From NCBI GenBank assembly GCA_017430145.1, contig JAFRNP010000048.1:1-45582 (forward strand): a DNA stretch of 45,582 nucleotides. The letters run 5' to 3'. The stretch comes from Clostridia bacterium. Lineage in GTDB: Bacteria > Bacillota > Clostridia > Oscillospirales > Acutalibacteraceae. Positions 1 to 8,212 of this stretch are shown piece by piece. A program made the translations under genes and the position numbers. Every line of letters begins with the position of its first letter. Position 1 is the stretch's first letter. A model generated the notes under the pieces. It searched no databases and was not told where the DNA came from. It saw nothing but the letters and a program-made list of their open reading frames with translations.

Positions 1-1
1 G

Positions 2-2254
2 CGCCGAGAGGGCGAGCGCCGCGTGCAGGGCGACAACCGCCCCGGCGACCGCCGCGTGCAGGGCGACAACCGCCCCGGCGACCGCCGTGTGCAGGGCGAC
101 AACCGTCCCGGTGACCGCCGTGTGCAGGGCGATAACCGGCCCGGTGACCGCCGTCCCCAGCCGCAGCGTCCGGACGCCGGCGCGCAGCCCAGAAAGCCCG
201 CCGGGGAGGCGAAGCCTTTTGACAAGCCCTTCAAAAAGAAGGAGCACAAGGGCGACGCCGCGCCCCAGGCGCGTACCAAGGGCGAGCGCAAGACCGTCAA
301 TACCCGCGCCGAGGGCGTGGAGCTCGACAAGTACAACGAGAAATATGAAAACATGACCTCCGCCGCCGTGACCGAGCGGGAGGCGGACGGCAGAAAGCAG
401 AAGCTCAAGCAGAAGTCGCAGCAGTACAACAAGAAGCCGCAGCACCGCCGCAAGGAGACCGAGGCGGAGCGGCTCAAGCGCATCGAGGCGGAGCGCGCCA
501 ACCGGAAGATCACCGTCACCATCGGCGACGAGATCACGGTCGGGGAGCTGGCGTCCTCTCTGAAAATGACCGCGGCAGAGGTCATCAAAAAGCTGTTTAC
601 CTACGGCGTTATGGCGGGCATCAACGAGACCATCGACTTCGATACCGCCGCCGTCGTCGCAAGTGAACTTGGCGCGAAGGTCGAAAAAGAGGTCGTCGTC
701 ACCATCGAGGACCGTATCATCGACGCCACCGAGGACGCAGAGAGCGATCTGGAGCCCCGCAGCCCGGTCGTGGTGGTCATGGGCCACGTGGACCACGGCA
801 AGACTTCGCTTCTCGACGCGATCCGCCACACCTCCGTCACGTCTACGGAGTCCGGCGGCATCACGCAGCATATCGGCGCCTACCGCGTCAACCTGGACGG
901 CAACCGGATCACCTTCCTCGACACCCCCGGCCACGCGGCGTTCACCGAGATGCGCGCCCGCGGTGCGAAGGCGACGGATATCGCCGTGCTGGTCGTGGCG
1001 GCGGACGACGGCATCATGCCGCAGACCATTGAAGCGATCAACCACGCGAAGGCGGCGGAAGTGAGCATCATCGTCGCCATCAACAAGATGGATAAGCCCG
1101 AGGCGTCCCCGGACCGTATCATGCAGCAGCTGACCGAATACGGGCTGCTGCCCGAGGAGTGGGGCGGCGACACGATCTGCGTGCCGGTATCCGCCAAGAC
1201 GGGCATGAACATCGACAAATTGCTGGAATCCATCCTGCTGGTCGCTGAAATGAAGGAACTCAAGGCCAACCCGAACCGCCCCGCCAGAGGCGTTGTGATC
1301 GAGGCGCGGCTTGACAAGGGCAAGGGCCCCATCGCCACCTTCCTGGTGCAGAACGGCACGCTGAAAAACGGCGACATCGTAGTCGCCGGCACGGCGGTGG
1401 GCCGTATCCGCGTCATGACGGACTACAAGGGCAAAAAGGTCAAGGAGGCCGGCCCCTCCGTGCCCGTGGAGGTCATGGGCCTTGCGGAGGTCCCGATGGC
1501 GGGCGATACCTTCGACGCCGTTTCCGACGAGAAGCTGGCGCGCGCCCTGGTGGAGCAGCGCAAGCAGAAGATCAAGGACGAGCAGTTCAACGCCTTCAAG
1601 AAGGTCACGCTCGACACCCTGTTCTCCACCCTTGAGGCGGGCGAGCTGAAGGATCTGAACATCATCGTCAAGGCGGACGTGCAGGGCTCGGTGGAAGCGA
1701 TCCGGCAGAACCTCGAAAAGCTTTCCAACGACGAGGTGCGCGTGCGCGTGATCCACGGCGGCGTGGGCGCGATCGTGGAATCCGACGTCATGCTGGCAAA
1801 CGCCTCCAACGCGATCATCATCGGTTTCCACGTCCGTCCGGACGCCTCCGCTGCGGCGCACGCCGAGCGCGAGCACGTGGAAATGCGCATGTACAGCGTC
1901 ATTTACGACTGCATCGAGGACGTACAGGCGGCCATCAAGGGCATGCTTGCTCCCAAGTTCCGCGAGGTGGAGCTGGGCAAGGCGGAGGTCCGCCGCGTGT
2001 TCAAGCTCTCCAGCGCCGGTACCATTGCGGGCTCGTATATCCTGAACGGCAAGGTGTCGCGTAACTGCAAGGTGCGCGTGGTACGCGACGGTATCGTGAT
2101 CGCGGAGGACGCCATCGCCTCGCTGAAGCGCGAAAAAGACGACGCCAAGGAAGTCATGAGCGGCTACGAGTGCGGCATCGGACTTGAAAAATACAACGAC
2201 ATCAAGGAAGGCGACATTCTGGAAGCCTACCTGGTGGAGGAGTACAGGGACTAA
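2..2254 (+). CDS. infB: Translation initiation factor IF-2 (5' end outside window)
   Basis: IF-2 is the GTPase that places initiator fMet-tRNA on the 30S subunit and promotes 50S joining. The reading frame is open to the left edge, so the true start lies outside; the GTG at 23 is internal. Seen in order: a basic, repeat-rich N-terminal region (about nt 2-480), the IF2_N helical domain (about nt 500-690), then the G domain with GHVDHGKT (from nt 782), the [10 protein letters not shown] switch [13 protein letters not shown] and SAKTG motifs, and the C-terminal beta-barrel/C2 domains ending in a normal stop. It heads the run rbfA-nrnA-truB-ribF, the usual Firmicute order. The only oddity is a four-copy 33-bp repeat in the N-terminal part, listed separately. 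Identification is secure. Confidence 0.98.
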   Translation, partial: RREGERRVQGDNRPGDRRVQGDNRPGDRRVQGDNRPGDRRVQGDNRPGDRRPQPQRPDAGAQPRKPAGEAKPFDKPFKKKEHKGDAAPQARTKGERKTVNTRAEGVELDKYNEKYENMTSAAVTEREADGRKQKLKQKSQQYNKKPQHRRKETEAERLKRIEAERANRKITVTIGDEITVGELASSLKMTAAEVIKKLFTYGVMAGINETIDFDTAAVVASELGAKVEKEVVVTIEDRIIDATEDAESDLEPRSPVVVVMGHVDHGKTSLLDAIRHTSVTSTESGGITQHIGAYRVNLDGNRITFLDTPGHAAFTEMRARGAKATDIAVLVVAADDGIMPQTIEAINHAKAAEVSIIVAINKMDKPEASPDRIMQQLTEYGLLPEEWGGDTICVPVSAKTGMNIDKLLESILLVAEMKELKANPNRPARGVVIEARLDKGKGPIATFLVQNGTLKNGDIVVAGTAVGRIRVMTDYKGKKVKEAGPSVPVEVMGLAEVPMAGDTFDAVSDEKLARALVEQRKQKIKDEQFNAFKKVTLDTLFSTLEAGELKDLNIIVKADVQGSVEAIRQNLEKLSNDEVRVRVIHGGVGAIVESDVMLANASNAIIIGFHVRPDASAAAHAEREHVEMRMYSVIYDCIEDVQAAIKGMLAPKFREVELGKAEVRRVFKLSSAGTIAGSYILNGKVSRNCKVRVVRDGIVIAEDAIASLKREKDDAKEVMSGYECGIGLEKYNDIKEGDILEAYLVEEYRD
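23..154 (+). repeat. 33-bp in-frame tandem repeat in infB, four copies
   Basis: Four consecutive copies at 23-55, 56-88, 89-121 and 122-154 encode [11 protein letters not shown] each time. Copies differ mainly at silent third positions. The repeat may begin further left, since the window starts inside this region. It lies in the poorly conserved, presumably disordered N-terminal part of IF-2. Confidence 0.95.
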
Positions 2255-2275
2255 TTTAATAAAGGTAGGATCACC

Positions 2276-2632
2276 ATGGGATATAAAGCAGACCGCACCG
2301 CAGAGGATATCAAGCGGGAGCTCAGCGTCCTGATCGGGGAGCTCAAGGATCCGCGCGTGGGGGAGGCCATGCTGACCGTCGTGCGCACCGAGGTCGCCCA
2401 CGACCTGTCCTTCTGCAAAGTCTATATCAGCTCCTTAAAGGGTATCGAAGCCGCAAAGGCCGCCTGCAAGGTGCTGGAGGGCAGCGCAAAGGGACACATC
2501 CGCGGGCAGCTCTCAAAGGTGCTGGATATCCGCAAAACGCCGGAGATCCGGTTTATCCCCGACGATTCCGTCGAGCGGAGCATCGAGATGTTCCGCAAGC
2601 TCGAGCAGGCGGACAAAAAAGCGGACGAATAA
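2276..2632 (+). CDS. rbfA: Ribosome-binding factor A
   Basis: RbfA binds the 30S subunit during late 16S maturation. The 118-residue product matches the usual family length and has the single KH-like fold sequence, including ELKDPRVGEAMLTV near residue 24 and the C-terminal EIRFIPDDSVERSIEM segment typical of RbfA. The ATG at 2276 lies 21 nt after the infB stop with a modest GGTAGG ribosome binding site, so it is cotranscribed with infB. Nothing in it is unusual. Confidence 0.96.
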   Translation: MGYKADRTAEDIKRELSVLIGELKDPRVGEAMLTVVRTEVAHDLSFCKVYISSLKGIEAAKAACKVLEGSAKGHIRGQLSKVLDIRKTPEIRFIPDDSVERSIEMFRKLEQADKKADE

Positions 2633-2655
2633 GAACCGACAATCATTACGACACA

Positions 2656-2684
2656 ACACGGGCGCGGTGCAGCCGCGCCCGTGT
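2656..2684 (+). other. GC-rich hairpin abutting the nrnA ribosome binding site
   Basis: A perfect 12-bp inverted repeat (ACACGGGCGCGG, loop TGCAG, CCGCGCCCGTGT) ends 1 nt before GGAGG (2686-2690) of nrnA. No T-run follows, so it is not a plain intrinsic terminator. It could separate mRNA segments, protect against decay, or tune access to the ribosome binding site. Confidence 0.6.
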
Positions 2685-2698
2685 CGGAGGTTACAGGC

Positions 2699-3655
2699 AT
2701 GAATATTACGATGCGGCGCGCCGCCGCGGCGCTCAGACAGGCGGACGACATCCTTATCCTGACCCACGCGTATCCCGACGGGGACGCGCTGGGCAGCCTG
2801 TTTGCGCTGTACCTGCTGCTGGTGCGCATGGGTAAGCGCGTGCGTTATTATACGAGCGACGAACCGCAGAACCTGACGTTTCTGCGTGTGGAGCAGCCTC
2901 CGGCGGAGGGCTTCAAGCCCCGCTTCATCGTCACCGTGGACGTGGCGGACAGAAAGCTTCTGGGCGATGAGATGAACGAAAAATACGGCGCGTGGGTGGA
3001 CCTTGCCATCGACCACCACGGCTCCAATACCGGGTACGCGAACAAAACGCTGGTCTGCCCCGAAAAAGCGGCGGCGTGCGAGGTCCTGTACGACCTGATG
3101 CGCGCCATGCACGAGTCGCTGTCCCCCGAGATCGCGCTCAGGCTTTATACGGGCATCGCCACGGATACCGGCTGCTTCCGGTACGCAAACGTTACGGCGG
3201 ACACCCTGCGCGCGGCGGCGGCGCTGATGGATACCGGGATCGACGCGGTAAAGGTCAACAACGACGTGTTTGAAACGAAAACGCGGCAGTACGTGCTGTT
3301 TGAGCGCATGGCGATGAACGCGCTCGAGACCTTTCATAACGGGCAGATCGCGGTGATGACGCTGACGCAGGAAATGTTCCGCAAGGCGGGCGTCGGTGAA
3401 TCGGACGTGCAGGGCATCAAGGCGCTGCCCCGGATGATCGAGGGCGTGCTGGCGGGCTTTACGCTGACCGAAAAGGAGCCCGGGCGCTGGCGCGTGTCCC
3501 TTCGCTCCCGCGATCCGGTGGACGCGTCCGTATTGTGCGCCCTCTTCGGCGGCGGCGGGCACAAATACGCCGCCGGCTGCGAGCTGACCGGCACGGCGGA
3601 GGAGGTCTCCGCCCGGCTGGTCAGGGCGGCGGAGGAGGCAACGGCGCACAATTAA
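2699..3655 (+). CDS. nrnA: DHH/DHHA1 family bifunctional oligoribonuclease/PAP phosphatase
   Basis: NrnA-type enzymes degrade nanoRNA and dephosphorylate pAp using a manganese centre. The protein (318 aa) has the N-terminal THAYPDGDALGS motif (H23, D27, D29), a VDVADRKLLG motif, the DHH motif in AIDHHGSNTGYA, and the C-terminal DHHA1 signature GGGGHKYAAGCEL. The ATG at 2699 is preferred over the GTG at 2681, because GGAGG at 2686-2690 sits 8 nt upstream of it. Position between rbfA and truB is the standard Firmicute arrangement. A strong hairpin lies just upstream of the ribosome binding site. Confidence 0.94.
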   Translation: MNITMRRAAAALRQADDILILTHAYPDGDALGSLFALYLLLVRMGKRVRYYTSDEPQNLTFLRVEQPPAEGFKPRFIVTVDVADRKLLGDEMNEKYGAWVDLAIDHHGSNTGYANKTLVCPEKAAACEVLYDLMRAMHESLSPEIALRLYTGIATDTGCFRYANVTADTLRAAAALMDTGIDAVKVNNDVFETKTRQYVLFERMAMNALETFHNGQIAVMTLTQEMFRKAGVGESDVQGIKALPRMIEGVLAGFTLTEKEPGRWRVSLRSRDPVDASVLCALFGGGGHKYAAGCELTGTAEEVSARLVRAAEEATAHN

Positions 3656-3697
3656 AAGGAAACGGAACCCTGCGGTTTCCGGGAGTATGTGAAATGT

Positions 3698-3808
3698 ATG
3701 GCGAAATTCTGCGGTTTCTGCGGGTTCCCGCTGGATAAAAACAGCAAGTGCTGTCTGCGCTGCGGGGCGGCGGTCTCCGGGATCCGGTTCCGACTTTGCC
3801 TCGAATGA
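3698..3808 (+). CDS. Short zinc-ribbon ORF, possibly frameshifted
   Basis: The 36-residue ORF begins MAKFCGFCGFPLDKNSKCC and continues LRCGAAVSG, two CxxC knuckles of a zinc-ribbon of the kind that starts many Firmicute proteins. The frame then stops early. One frame over, reading continues from about 3778 to a stop at 3908 as a Gly/Ser/Asp linker (GSGSDFASNDSEYGG) followed by CNFIYEVVDTYRG. The gene may therefore be a frameshifted remnant spanning 3698-3908, or a genuine microprotein. A GGGAG at 3681-3685 is a possible but distant ribosome binding site. It sits in the 267-bp gap between nrnA and truB and no function can be assigned. Confidence 0.4.
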   Translation: MAKFCGFCGFPLDKNSKCCLRCGAAVSGIRFRLCLE

Positions 3809-3922
3809 TTCTGAATACGGTGGATGCAACTTCATCTATGAGGTCGTTGACACCTACAGAGGGATCCGGCCGGCTTTTTGTTTTGAGACCGAAAGCAATG
3901 CATATTAATAATCAGGTATCAC

Positions 3923-4816
3923 ATGAACGGTTTTGTCATTCTTGATAAGCCCTCCGGGCCCTCGTCCTTTCAGGCGGCGGGATTCTTACGGCGGGTCTAC
4001 AATGAAAAAAAGGCGGGGCATACCGGGACGCTGGACCCGATGGCGGGCGGCGTTCTGCCGGTGGCTTTGGGCAGGGCGACCCGACTGATCGAATTCCTGC
4101 CCGAAAAAAACAAGGCGTACCGCGCAAGGCTGCGGTTCGGGCTGACCACCGATACCCTCGATATCACGGGAAAGGTGCTGACGCAAACCGACTGCGCGGT
4201 CACGGCGGGGGAGCTGTGCGCCGTCCTGCCTGCGTTTCGCGGGGAGATCCTGCAGACGCCGCCCATGTTTTCGGCGGTGTCCGTCAACGGGCAGCGCCTG
4301 TATACGCTGGCGCGGCAGGGGAAGGAAGTGGAGCGGCAGCGGCGGACGGTCACCGTCTATTCGCTGGAGCTGACGGGCGAAACGCCCGACGGGGAGTTTG
4401 AGCTTTCCGTCTCCTGTTCCGCCGGGACTTATATCCGCACCTTGATCGACGATATCGGCAGAAAACTCGGCTGCGGCGCGGTCATGACGGCGCTCCGGCG
4501 CACGGCGGCCAACGGCTTTACGGAAAAGCAGGCGTTTACGCGCGAAGCGATCGAGGCGGACCCCATGGCGGCGCTGCTGCCGGCGGACGCGCCCTTTGCG
4601 GCGGTTCCCGCCGTGTACGTTTCGTCGGCGCAGGCCACGCGCTTTCAAAACGGCGGCGCGCTGTTCACCGCGCGGCTGCAGCACGTCGGAGCCCCGGGGC
4701 TGTACCGGGTGTACGCGCCGGACGGCAGGTTTCTGGGACTCGGCGGAATGGAGGCCCACGCGCCCGAAGAGCTCAGGGTCAGGAGAGTGTACGACAATGG
4801 AGAAAACGGGGAATAA
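3923..4816 (+). CDS. truB: tRNA pseudouridine(55) synthase TruB
   Basis: TruB isomerises U55 in the T-loop of tRNAs. The 297-residue protein begins MNGFVILDKPSGPSS and carries the catalytic motif GHTGTLDPMAGGVLP, with D38 as the expected nucleophile, then the conserved KAYRARLRFG and CSAGTYIRTLIDDIG segments. A PUA-like C-terminal region follows. The ribosome binding site is weak (CAGG about 7 nt upstream). The last 20 nt overlap the start of ribF, so translation is probably coupled. Confidence 0.96.
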   Translation: MNGFVILDKPSGPSSFQAAGFLRRVYNEKKAGHTGTLDPMAGGVLPVALGRATRLIEFLPEKNKAYRARLRFGLTTDTLDITGKVLTQTDCAVTAGELCAVLPAFRGEILQTPPMFSAVSVNGQRLYTLARQGKEVERQRRTVTVYSLELTGETPDGEFELSVSCSAGTYIRTLIDDIGRKLGCGAVMTALRRTAANGFTEKQAFTREAIEADPMAALLPADAPFAAVPAVYVSSAQATRFQNGGALFTARLQHVGAPGLYRVYAPDGRFLGLGGMEAHAPEELRVRRVYDNGENGE

Positions 4817-5681
4817 GGCGATCGCGCTCGGGTATTTCGACGGCCTGCATATCGCGCATATGCGGGTCCTTTCGGCTGCCCTTTCGCAGGCGGAAAACGG
4901 GCTGGCGCCCGCCGTTCTCCTGTTTGACCGCCCGCCGGCGCAGGTCCTTACCAATACGGCGGTGCCGCGCCTTTTGACGGATGCGGACCGGGACCGGCTG
5001 CTGACGGACATGGGGTTTACGCTTCTTCGCTGCAATTTTTCTTCGATCCGCGGGCTTTCGCCCGAAGCTTTCGTCTGCGATATGCTGAAAGCGGAATACG
5101 GCGCGGCGTTTGTGAGCTGCGGCTTCAATTACCGGTTTGGCCTTGGCGGCAAAGGGGATGCGGCGCTGCTGCAGGCGCTTTGCGTAGACGCCGGAATACA
5201 ATGCAGCGTTTCGGCGCAGGTGACCCTTTCCGGCGAAAGCGTGTCCTCCAGCGCCATACGCAGCCGGATAGAGGCGGGCGAAATGGCCGGCGCCGTCGCC
5301 ATGCTCGGGCGGCCGCTGTTTTTCTCCGCTCCCGTTTTCCGCGGCGACATGCGCGGCAGGGAAATGGGCTTTCCGACGGCGAACCAGTATCTGCCGGAGG
5401 GCTTCATCGTGCCGAAATTCGGCGTCTACCGATCCGTTGCGGAGGTTTTCGGCAAACAATATCCGGCGGTCACAAACATCGGCTGCCGGCCCACCTTCGA
5501 CGGGAAAAGCGTACGCAGCGAGACGCACATCCCGGGGTTCGACGGCGACCTGTACGGCGAAACGGTCACCGTTTCCCTGTATGATTTCCTTCGCCCCGAG
5601 CGCCCGTTTTCCGGGCAGGAGGATCTGCGCCGCCAGATCGCACGGGACGTGGCGGCGGCGACGGCGCCGCAGAAAATATGA
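4797..5681 (+). CDS. ribF: Bifunctional riboflavin kinase/FAD synthetase
   Basis: RibF phosphorylates riboflavin to FMN and adenylates FMN to FAD. The 294-residue product starts MEKTGNKAIALGYFDGLHIA; the GYFDGLHIAH segment is the nucleotidyl-transferase signature, though the usual second Gly (GxHxGH) is Ala here. The C-terminal flavokinase domain shows GFPTANQYLP, FGVYRSVAEV, TNIGCRPTFDG and ETHIPGFDGDLYG. The frame is open far upstream into truB, but the ATG at 4797 is chosen because family homology starts there and an AGGAG lies about 11 nt before it. It overlaps truB by 20 nt and is the last gene of the infB operon, followed by a terminator at 5694-5718. Confidence 0.95.
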   Translation: MEKTGNKAIALGYFDGLHIAHMRVLSAALSQAENGLAPAVLLFDRPPAQVLTNTAVPRLLTDADRDRLLTDMGFTLLRCNFSSIRGLSPEAFVCDMLKAEYGAAFVSCGFNYRFGLGGKGDAALLQALCVDAGIQCSVSAQVTLSGESVSSSAIRSRIEAGEMAGAVAMLGRPLFFSAPVFRGDMRGREMGFPTANQYLPEGFIVPKFGVYRSVAEVFGKQYPAVTNIGCRPTFDGKSVRSETHIPGFDGDLYGETVTVSLYDFLRPERPFSGQEDLRRQIARDVAAATAPQKI

Positions 5682-5693
5682 TTTGGCAACTTT

Positions 5694-5718
5694 GCGGGAA
5701 ACACTTTTTCCGCTTTTT
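5694..5718 (+). terminator. Intrinsic terminator after ribF
   Basis: GCGGGAAA pairs with TTTTCCGC (one G-T pair) across a 4-nt loop and is followed by TTTTTC. It closes the infB-ribF operon. Confidence 0.7.
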
Positions 5719-5746
5719 CTCTTTTGATCTTTTTTCAACTTGCCTA

Positions 5747-5775
5747 TTGACAAACCTCTTTTTTTGTGCTATATT
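5747..5775 (+). promoter_or_regulatory. Sigma-A-like promoter of the ylxM-ffh-rpsP-khpA operon
   Basis: TTGACA (5747-5752), 17-nt spacer, TATATT (5770-5775). The -35 box is consensus and the spacing is ideal, 55 nt upstream of the ylxM GTG. Confidence 0.85.
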
Positions 5776-5829
5776 AACAGCTGTAAAGAACAGGACTTTA
5801 CACCCATTTTACAGAGGAGTGAGGCAGCC

Positions 5830-6192
5830 GTGGCGAAAAATCTGGAGATCACGATCCTTCTTGATTTTTACGGCGATATGCTGACGCCGAAGCAGCGGGA
5901 ATTCCTTGATTATTACTATAATCAGGATTTCTCGCTTTCGGAGATCGCCGCCAACGTCGGGATCACCCGGCAGGGCGTGCGGGACGCGATCAAGCGTGCG
6001 GAATGTCAGCTGATCGAAATGGAACAGCGCCTGAAGCTCGCGGCGCGTTTCAAAGAAGTCCAGGCGGGCTTGCAGGAGATCATGGAGTGCGCGGGACAGA
6101 TCAGCGCCGAGAACCGCAAAAGCGGCCTCTCGCGGGAGATAAACGATTTGAGCGTGCGTATCAAATCCATAGCCATCTCCCTGCTTGAATAA
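5830..6192 (+). CDS. ylxM: YlxM-family helix-turn-helix protein (SRP-associated)
   Basis: YlxM/p13 proteins are small sigma-70-region-4-like HTH proteins encoded just before ffh and thought to modulate the signal recognition particle. The 120-residue product starts MAKNLEITILLDFYGDMLTP and contains LTPKQREFLDYYYNQDFSLS followed by EIAANVGITRQGVRDAIKRA, a clear HTH, then a C-terminal coiled-coil-like tail. The GTG at 5830 is chosen over an upstream start at 5740 because 5740 precedes the promoter -10 box and the GGAG/GAGG ribosome binding site is at 5816-5824. It lies 21 nt before ffh. Confidence 0.92.
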   Translation: MAKNLEITILLDFYGDMLTPKQREFLDYYYNQDFSLSEIAANVGITRQGVRDAIKRAECQLIEMEQRLKLAARFKEVQAGLQEIMECAGQISAENRKSGLSREINDLSVRIKSIAISLLE

Positions 6193-6213
6193 TCTACCCG
6201 AAAGGAGCCGTTT

Positions 6214-7584
6214 ATGGCATTTGAAGGCTTGTCGGACAAACTGGATTCCGCCTTTAAGAAGCTGAGAAGCAAGGGCAGCCTGAATGAATCCGACGTAAAG
6301 GAAGCCATGCGCGAGGTGCGCCTTGCGCTCCTTGAGGCGGACGTCAGTTATAAAGTCGCCAAGGACTTTACCGCCCGCGTCACCGAAAAGGCGATCGGCG
6401 CAAAGGTCATGGAAAGCCTGACCCCTGCGCAGATGGTCATCAAGATCGTCAACGAGGAGCTTACGGCCCTCATGGGCGGCACCGCCGCCAGACTTGCCAC
6501 CTCTCCGCATCCGCCCACAGTCGTGATGATGTGCGGCCTGCAGGGTTCCGGTAAAACCACCCACTCCGCGAAGATCGCGAAGATGCTCAAGGGCAAGGGC
6601 CACCGGCCGCTGCTGGCAGCCTGCGATATCTACCGTCCCGCCGCTATCAAGCAGCTGCAGGTGGTGGGCGAGCAGGCGGGGGTCCCGGTGTTCGAGATGG
6701 GCAAGACCGACCCCGTTATCATCGCCAAAGAGGCGGTGAAACTCGCGAAGGACCACGGCTACGACTACGTATTTCTGGATACGGCGGGCCGTCTGCACAT
6801 TGACGAGCAGCTCATGCAGGAGCTGAAAAACATCAAAGCGGAGGTCCACCCGCACGAGATATTGCTGGTGGTGGACTCCATGACCGGCCAGGACGCGGTG
6901 AACGTGGCGTCCACCTTCAACGAGGCGCTGGGCATCGACGGCCTGGTGCTCACGAAGCTGGACGGTGACACCCGCGGCGGCGCCGCGCTGAGCGCAAGGG
7001 CGGTCACGGGCAAGCCGATCAAATTCGTCGGTATCGGCGAAAAGCTGGACGACCTGGATACCTTCCATCCCGACCGTATGGCGAGCCGGATCCTCGGCAT
7101 GGGCGACGTGCTCAGCCTGATCGAAAAGGCGGAGACGACGCTGGACGAGAAGCGCGCCGAGGAGCTGGAGAAAAAGCTGCGGCAGAACCGCTTCGACCTC
7201 AACGACCTGCTCTCCCAGATGGAAGAGATGAAAAAGATGGGCTCCATGAAGGATATCCTCTCGATGATCCCGGGGCTCGGCAAAAAGATCAAGGACGTGG
7301 ACATCGACGACCGGCAGCTGGACCGCACGAAGGCGATCATCCTTTCCATGACGCCCAAGGAGCGCGAAAAGCCCGACATCATCAACCCCTCGCGCAAGCG
7401 CCGTATCGCGGCGGGCTGCGGCATGCAGGTGGAGGACGTCAACCGCCTTCTCAGCCAGTATAAGCAGATGCAGAAGATGTTCAAGCAGTTCGGCGGCGGC
7501 AGCAAGAAAAAAATGCGCCGCATGATGCCGAATATGCCCGGCGGCTTCCCCGGCGGCATGCCCGGCATGCCCGGCATGAAATAG
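6214..7584 (+). CDS. ffh: Signal recognition particle protein Ffh (SRP54)
   Basis: Ffh binds SRP RNA and signal sequences of nascent membrane proteins and delivers them to FtsY. The 456-residue product has an N-terminal four-helix domain, the G domain with GLQGSGKTT (residues 108-116), DTAGRLHIDEQ and TKLDGDTRGGAALS, and a methionine-rich M domain ending in GGMPGMPGMPGMK-type repeats. Length is normal. It follows ylxM with a clear AAAGGAG ribosome binding site and precedes rpsP by 70 nt. Confidence 0.98.
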   Translation: MAFEGLSDKLDSAFKKLRSKGSLNESDVKEAMREVRLALLEADVSYKVAKDFTARVTEKAIGAKVMESLTPAQMVIKIVNEELTALMGGTAARLATSPHPPTVVMMCGLQGSGKTTHSAKIAKMLKGKGHRPLLAACDIYRPAAIKQLQVVGEQAGVPVFEMGKTDPVIIAKEAVKLAKDHGYDYVFLDTAGRLHIDEQLMQELKNIKAEVHPHEILLVVDSMTGQDAVNVASTFNEALGIDGLVLTKLDGDTRGGAALSARAVTGKPIKFVGIGEKLDDLDTFHPDRMASRILGMGDVLSLIEKAETTLDEKRAEELEKKLRQNRFDLNDLLSQMEEMKKMGSMKDILSMIPGLGKKIKDVDIDDRQLDRTKAIILSMTPKEREKPDIINPSRKRRIAAGCGMQVEDVNRLLSQYKQMQKMFKQFGGGSKKKMRRMMPNMPGGFPGGMPGMPGMK

Positions 7585-7654
7585 AACCCTGTATTTTTAC
7601 ACAGCACGTGTTGAAATAAACGAACGAAAAAAATAATGAACGGAGGAACTAACA

Positions 7655-7897
7655 ATGGTAAAAATTCGTCTTCGCCGTATGGGCGCGAAAAAGGCGCCTT
7701 TTTATCGCATCGTGGTCGCGGATTCCAGATATCCGCGCGACGGCAGATTTATTGAGGAGATCGGCTTCTATGATCCGATGTCCGAGCCCGCCACGATCAA
7801 GGTGGACGCGGACAAGGCCAAGGAGTGGATCGCCAACGGCGCGCAGCCGACGGATACGGTCAAGGTGCTTCTGAAGAAGTCCGGCGTGATCGAATAA
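7655..7897 (+). CDS. rpsP: 30S ribosomal protein S16
   Basis: The 80-residue product begins [20 protein letters not shown] and continues with [17 protein letters not shown], the S16 signature. Ribosome binding site CGGAGG at about 7641. It is placed between ffh and khpA as in many Firmicutes. Confidence 0.98.
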   Translation: MVKIRLRRMGAKKAPFYRIVVADSRYPRDGRFIEEIGFYDPMSEPATIKVDADKAKEWIANGAQPTDTVKVLLKKSGVIE

Positions 7898-7914
7898 GGT
7901 CGTCGGAGGCTGTT

Positions 7915-8148
7915 ATGGAAGAATTACTCAAGGGCATTGCCATGGGGTTGGTGGACGATCCCGCCGGGGTGAGCGTCACCGTCGATCCCGTCAATGAGGA
8001 GGGCGTAACGGTCTATCATCTGAACGTGTCCGAAGGCGACATCGGCAGAGTGATCGGCAAGCAGGGCCATATCGCAAAGGCGATCCGCGTGGTCATGCGC
8101 AGCGCCGCCAACCGCAGAAACGAAAAGGTGCAGGTGGAGATCGGCTGA
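7915..8148 (+). CDS. khpA: KH-domain RNA-binding protein KhpA (YlqC)
   Basis: KhpA is a single-KH RNA chaperone that partners with KhpB and influences cell length and mRNA levels in Firmicutes. The 77-residue product starts MEELLKGIAMGLVDDPAGVS and has the GxxG loop in GRVIGKQGHIAKAIR. The start at 7915 is preferred over the open frame further upstream because GGAGG lies at 7905-7909. It begins 17 nt after rpsP. The expected next genes rimM and trmD are absent; a terminator follows instead. Confidence 0.93.
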   Translation: MEELLKGIAMGLVDDPAGVSVTVDPVNEEGVTVYHLNVSEGDIGRVIGKQGHIAKAIRVVMRSAANRRNEKVQVEIG

Positions 8149-8166
8149 CCGGTCTTCGTCTGCGGG

Positions 8167-8201
8167 AAAAACCGGTGCTGCTTCGGCGCGCCGGTTTTTT
8201 T
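8167..8201 (+). terminator. Intrinsic terminator after khpA
   Basis: AAAAACCGGTGC pairs with GCGCCGGTTTTT (one wobble) across a 9-nt loop and ends in a T-run. It overlaps the leader of the next gene, whose ribosome binding site (GGAAGG) starts one base later, so some read-through is possible. Confidence 0.85.
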
Positions 8202-8212
8202 GGAAGGAAAAA

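Noticed and set aside
2513..3835. 440-codon minus-strand frame over rbfA and nrnA
   Set aside because: Antisense to two conserved housekeeping genes; composition Arg/His-rich without motif.
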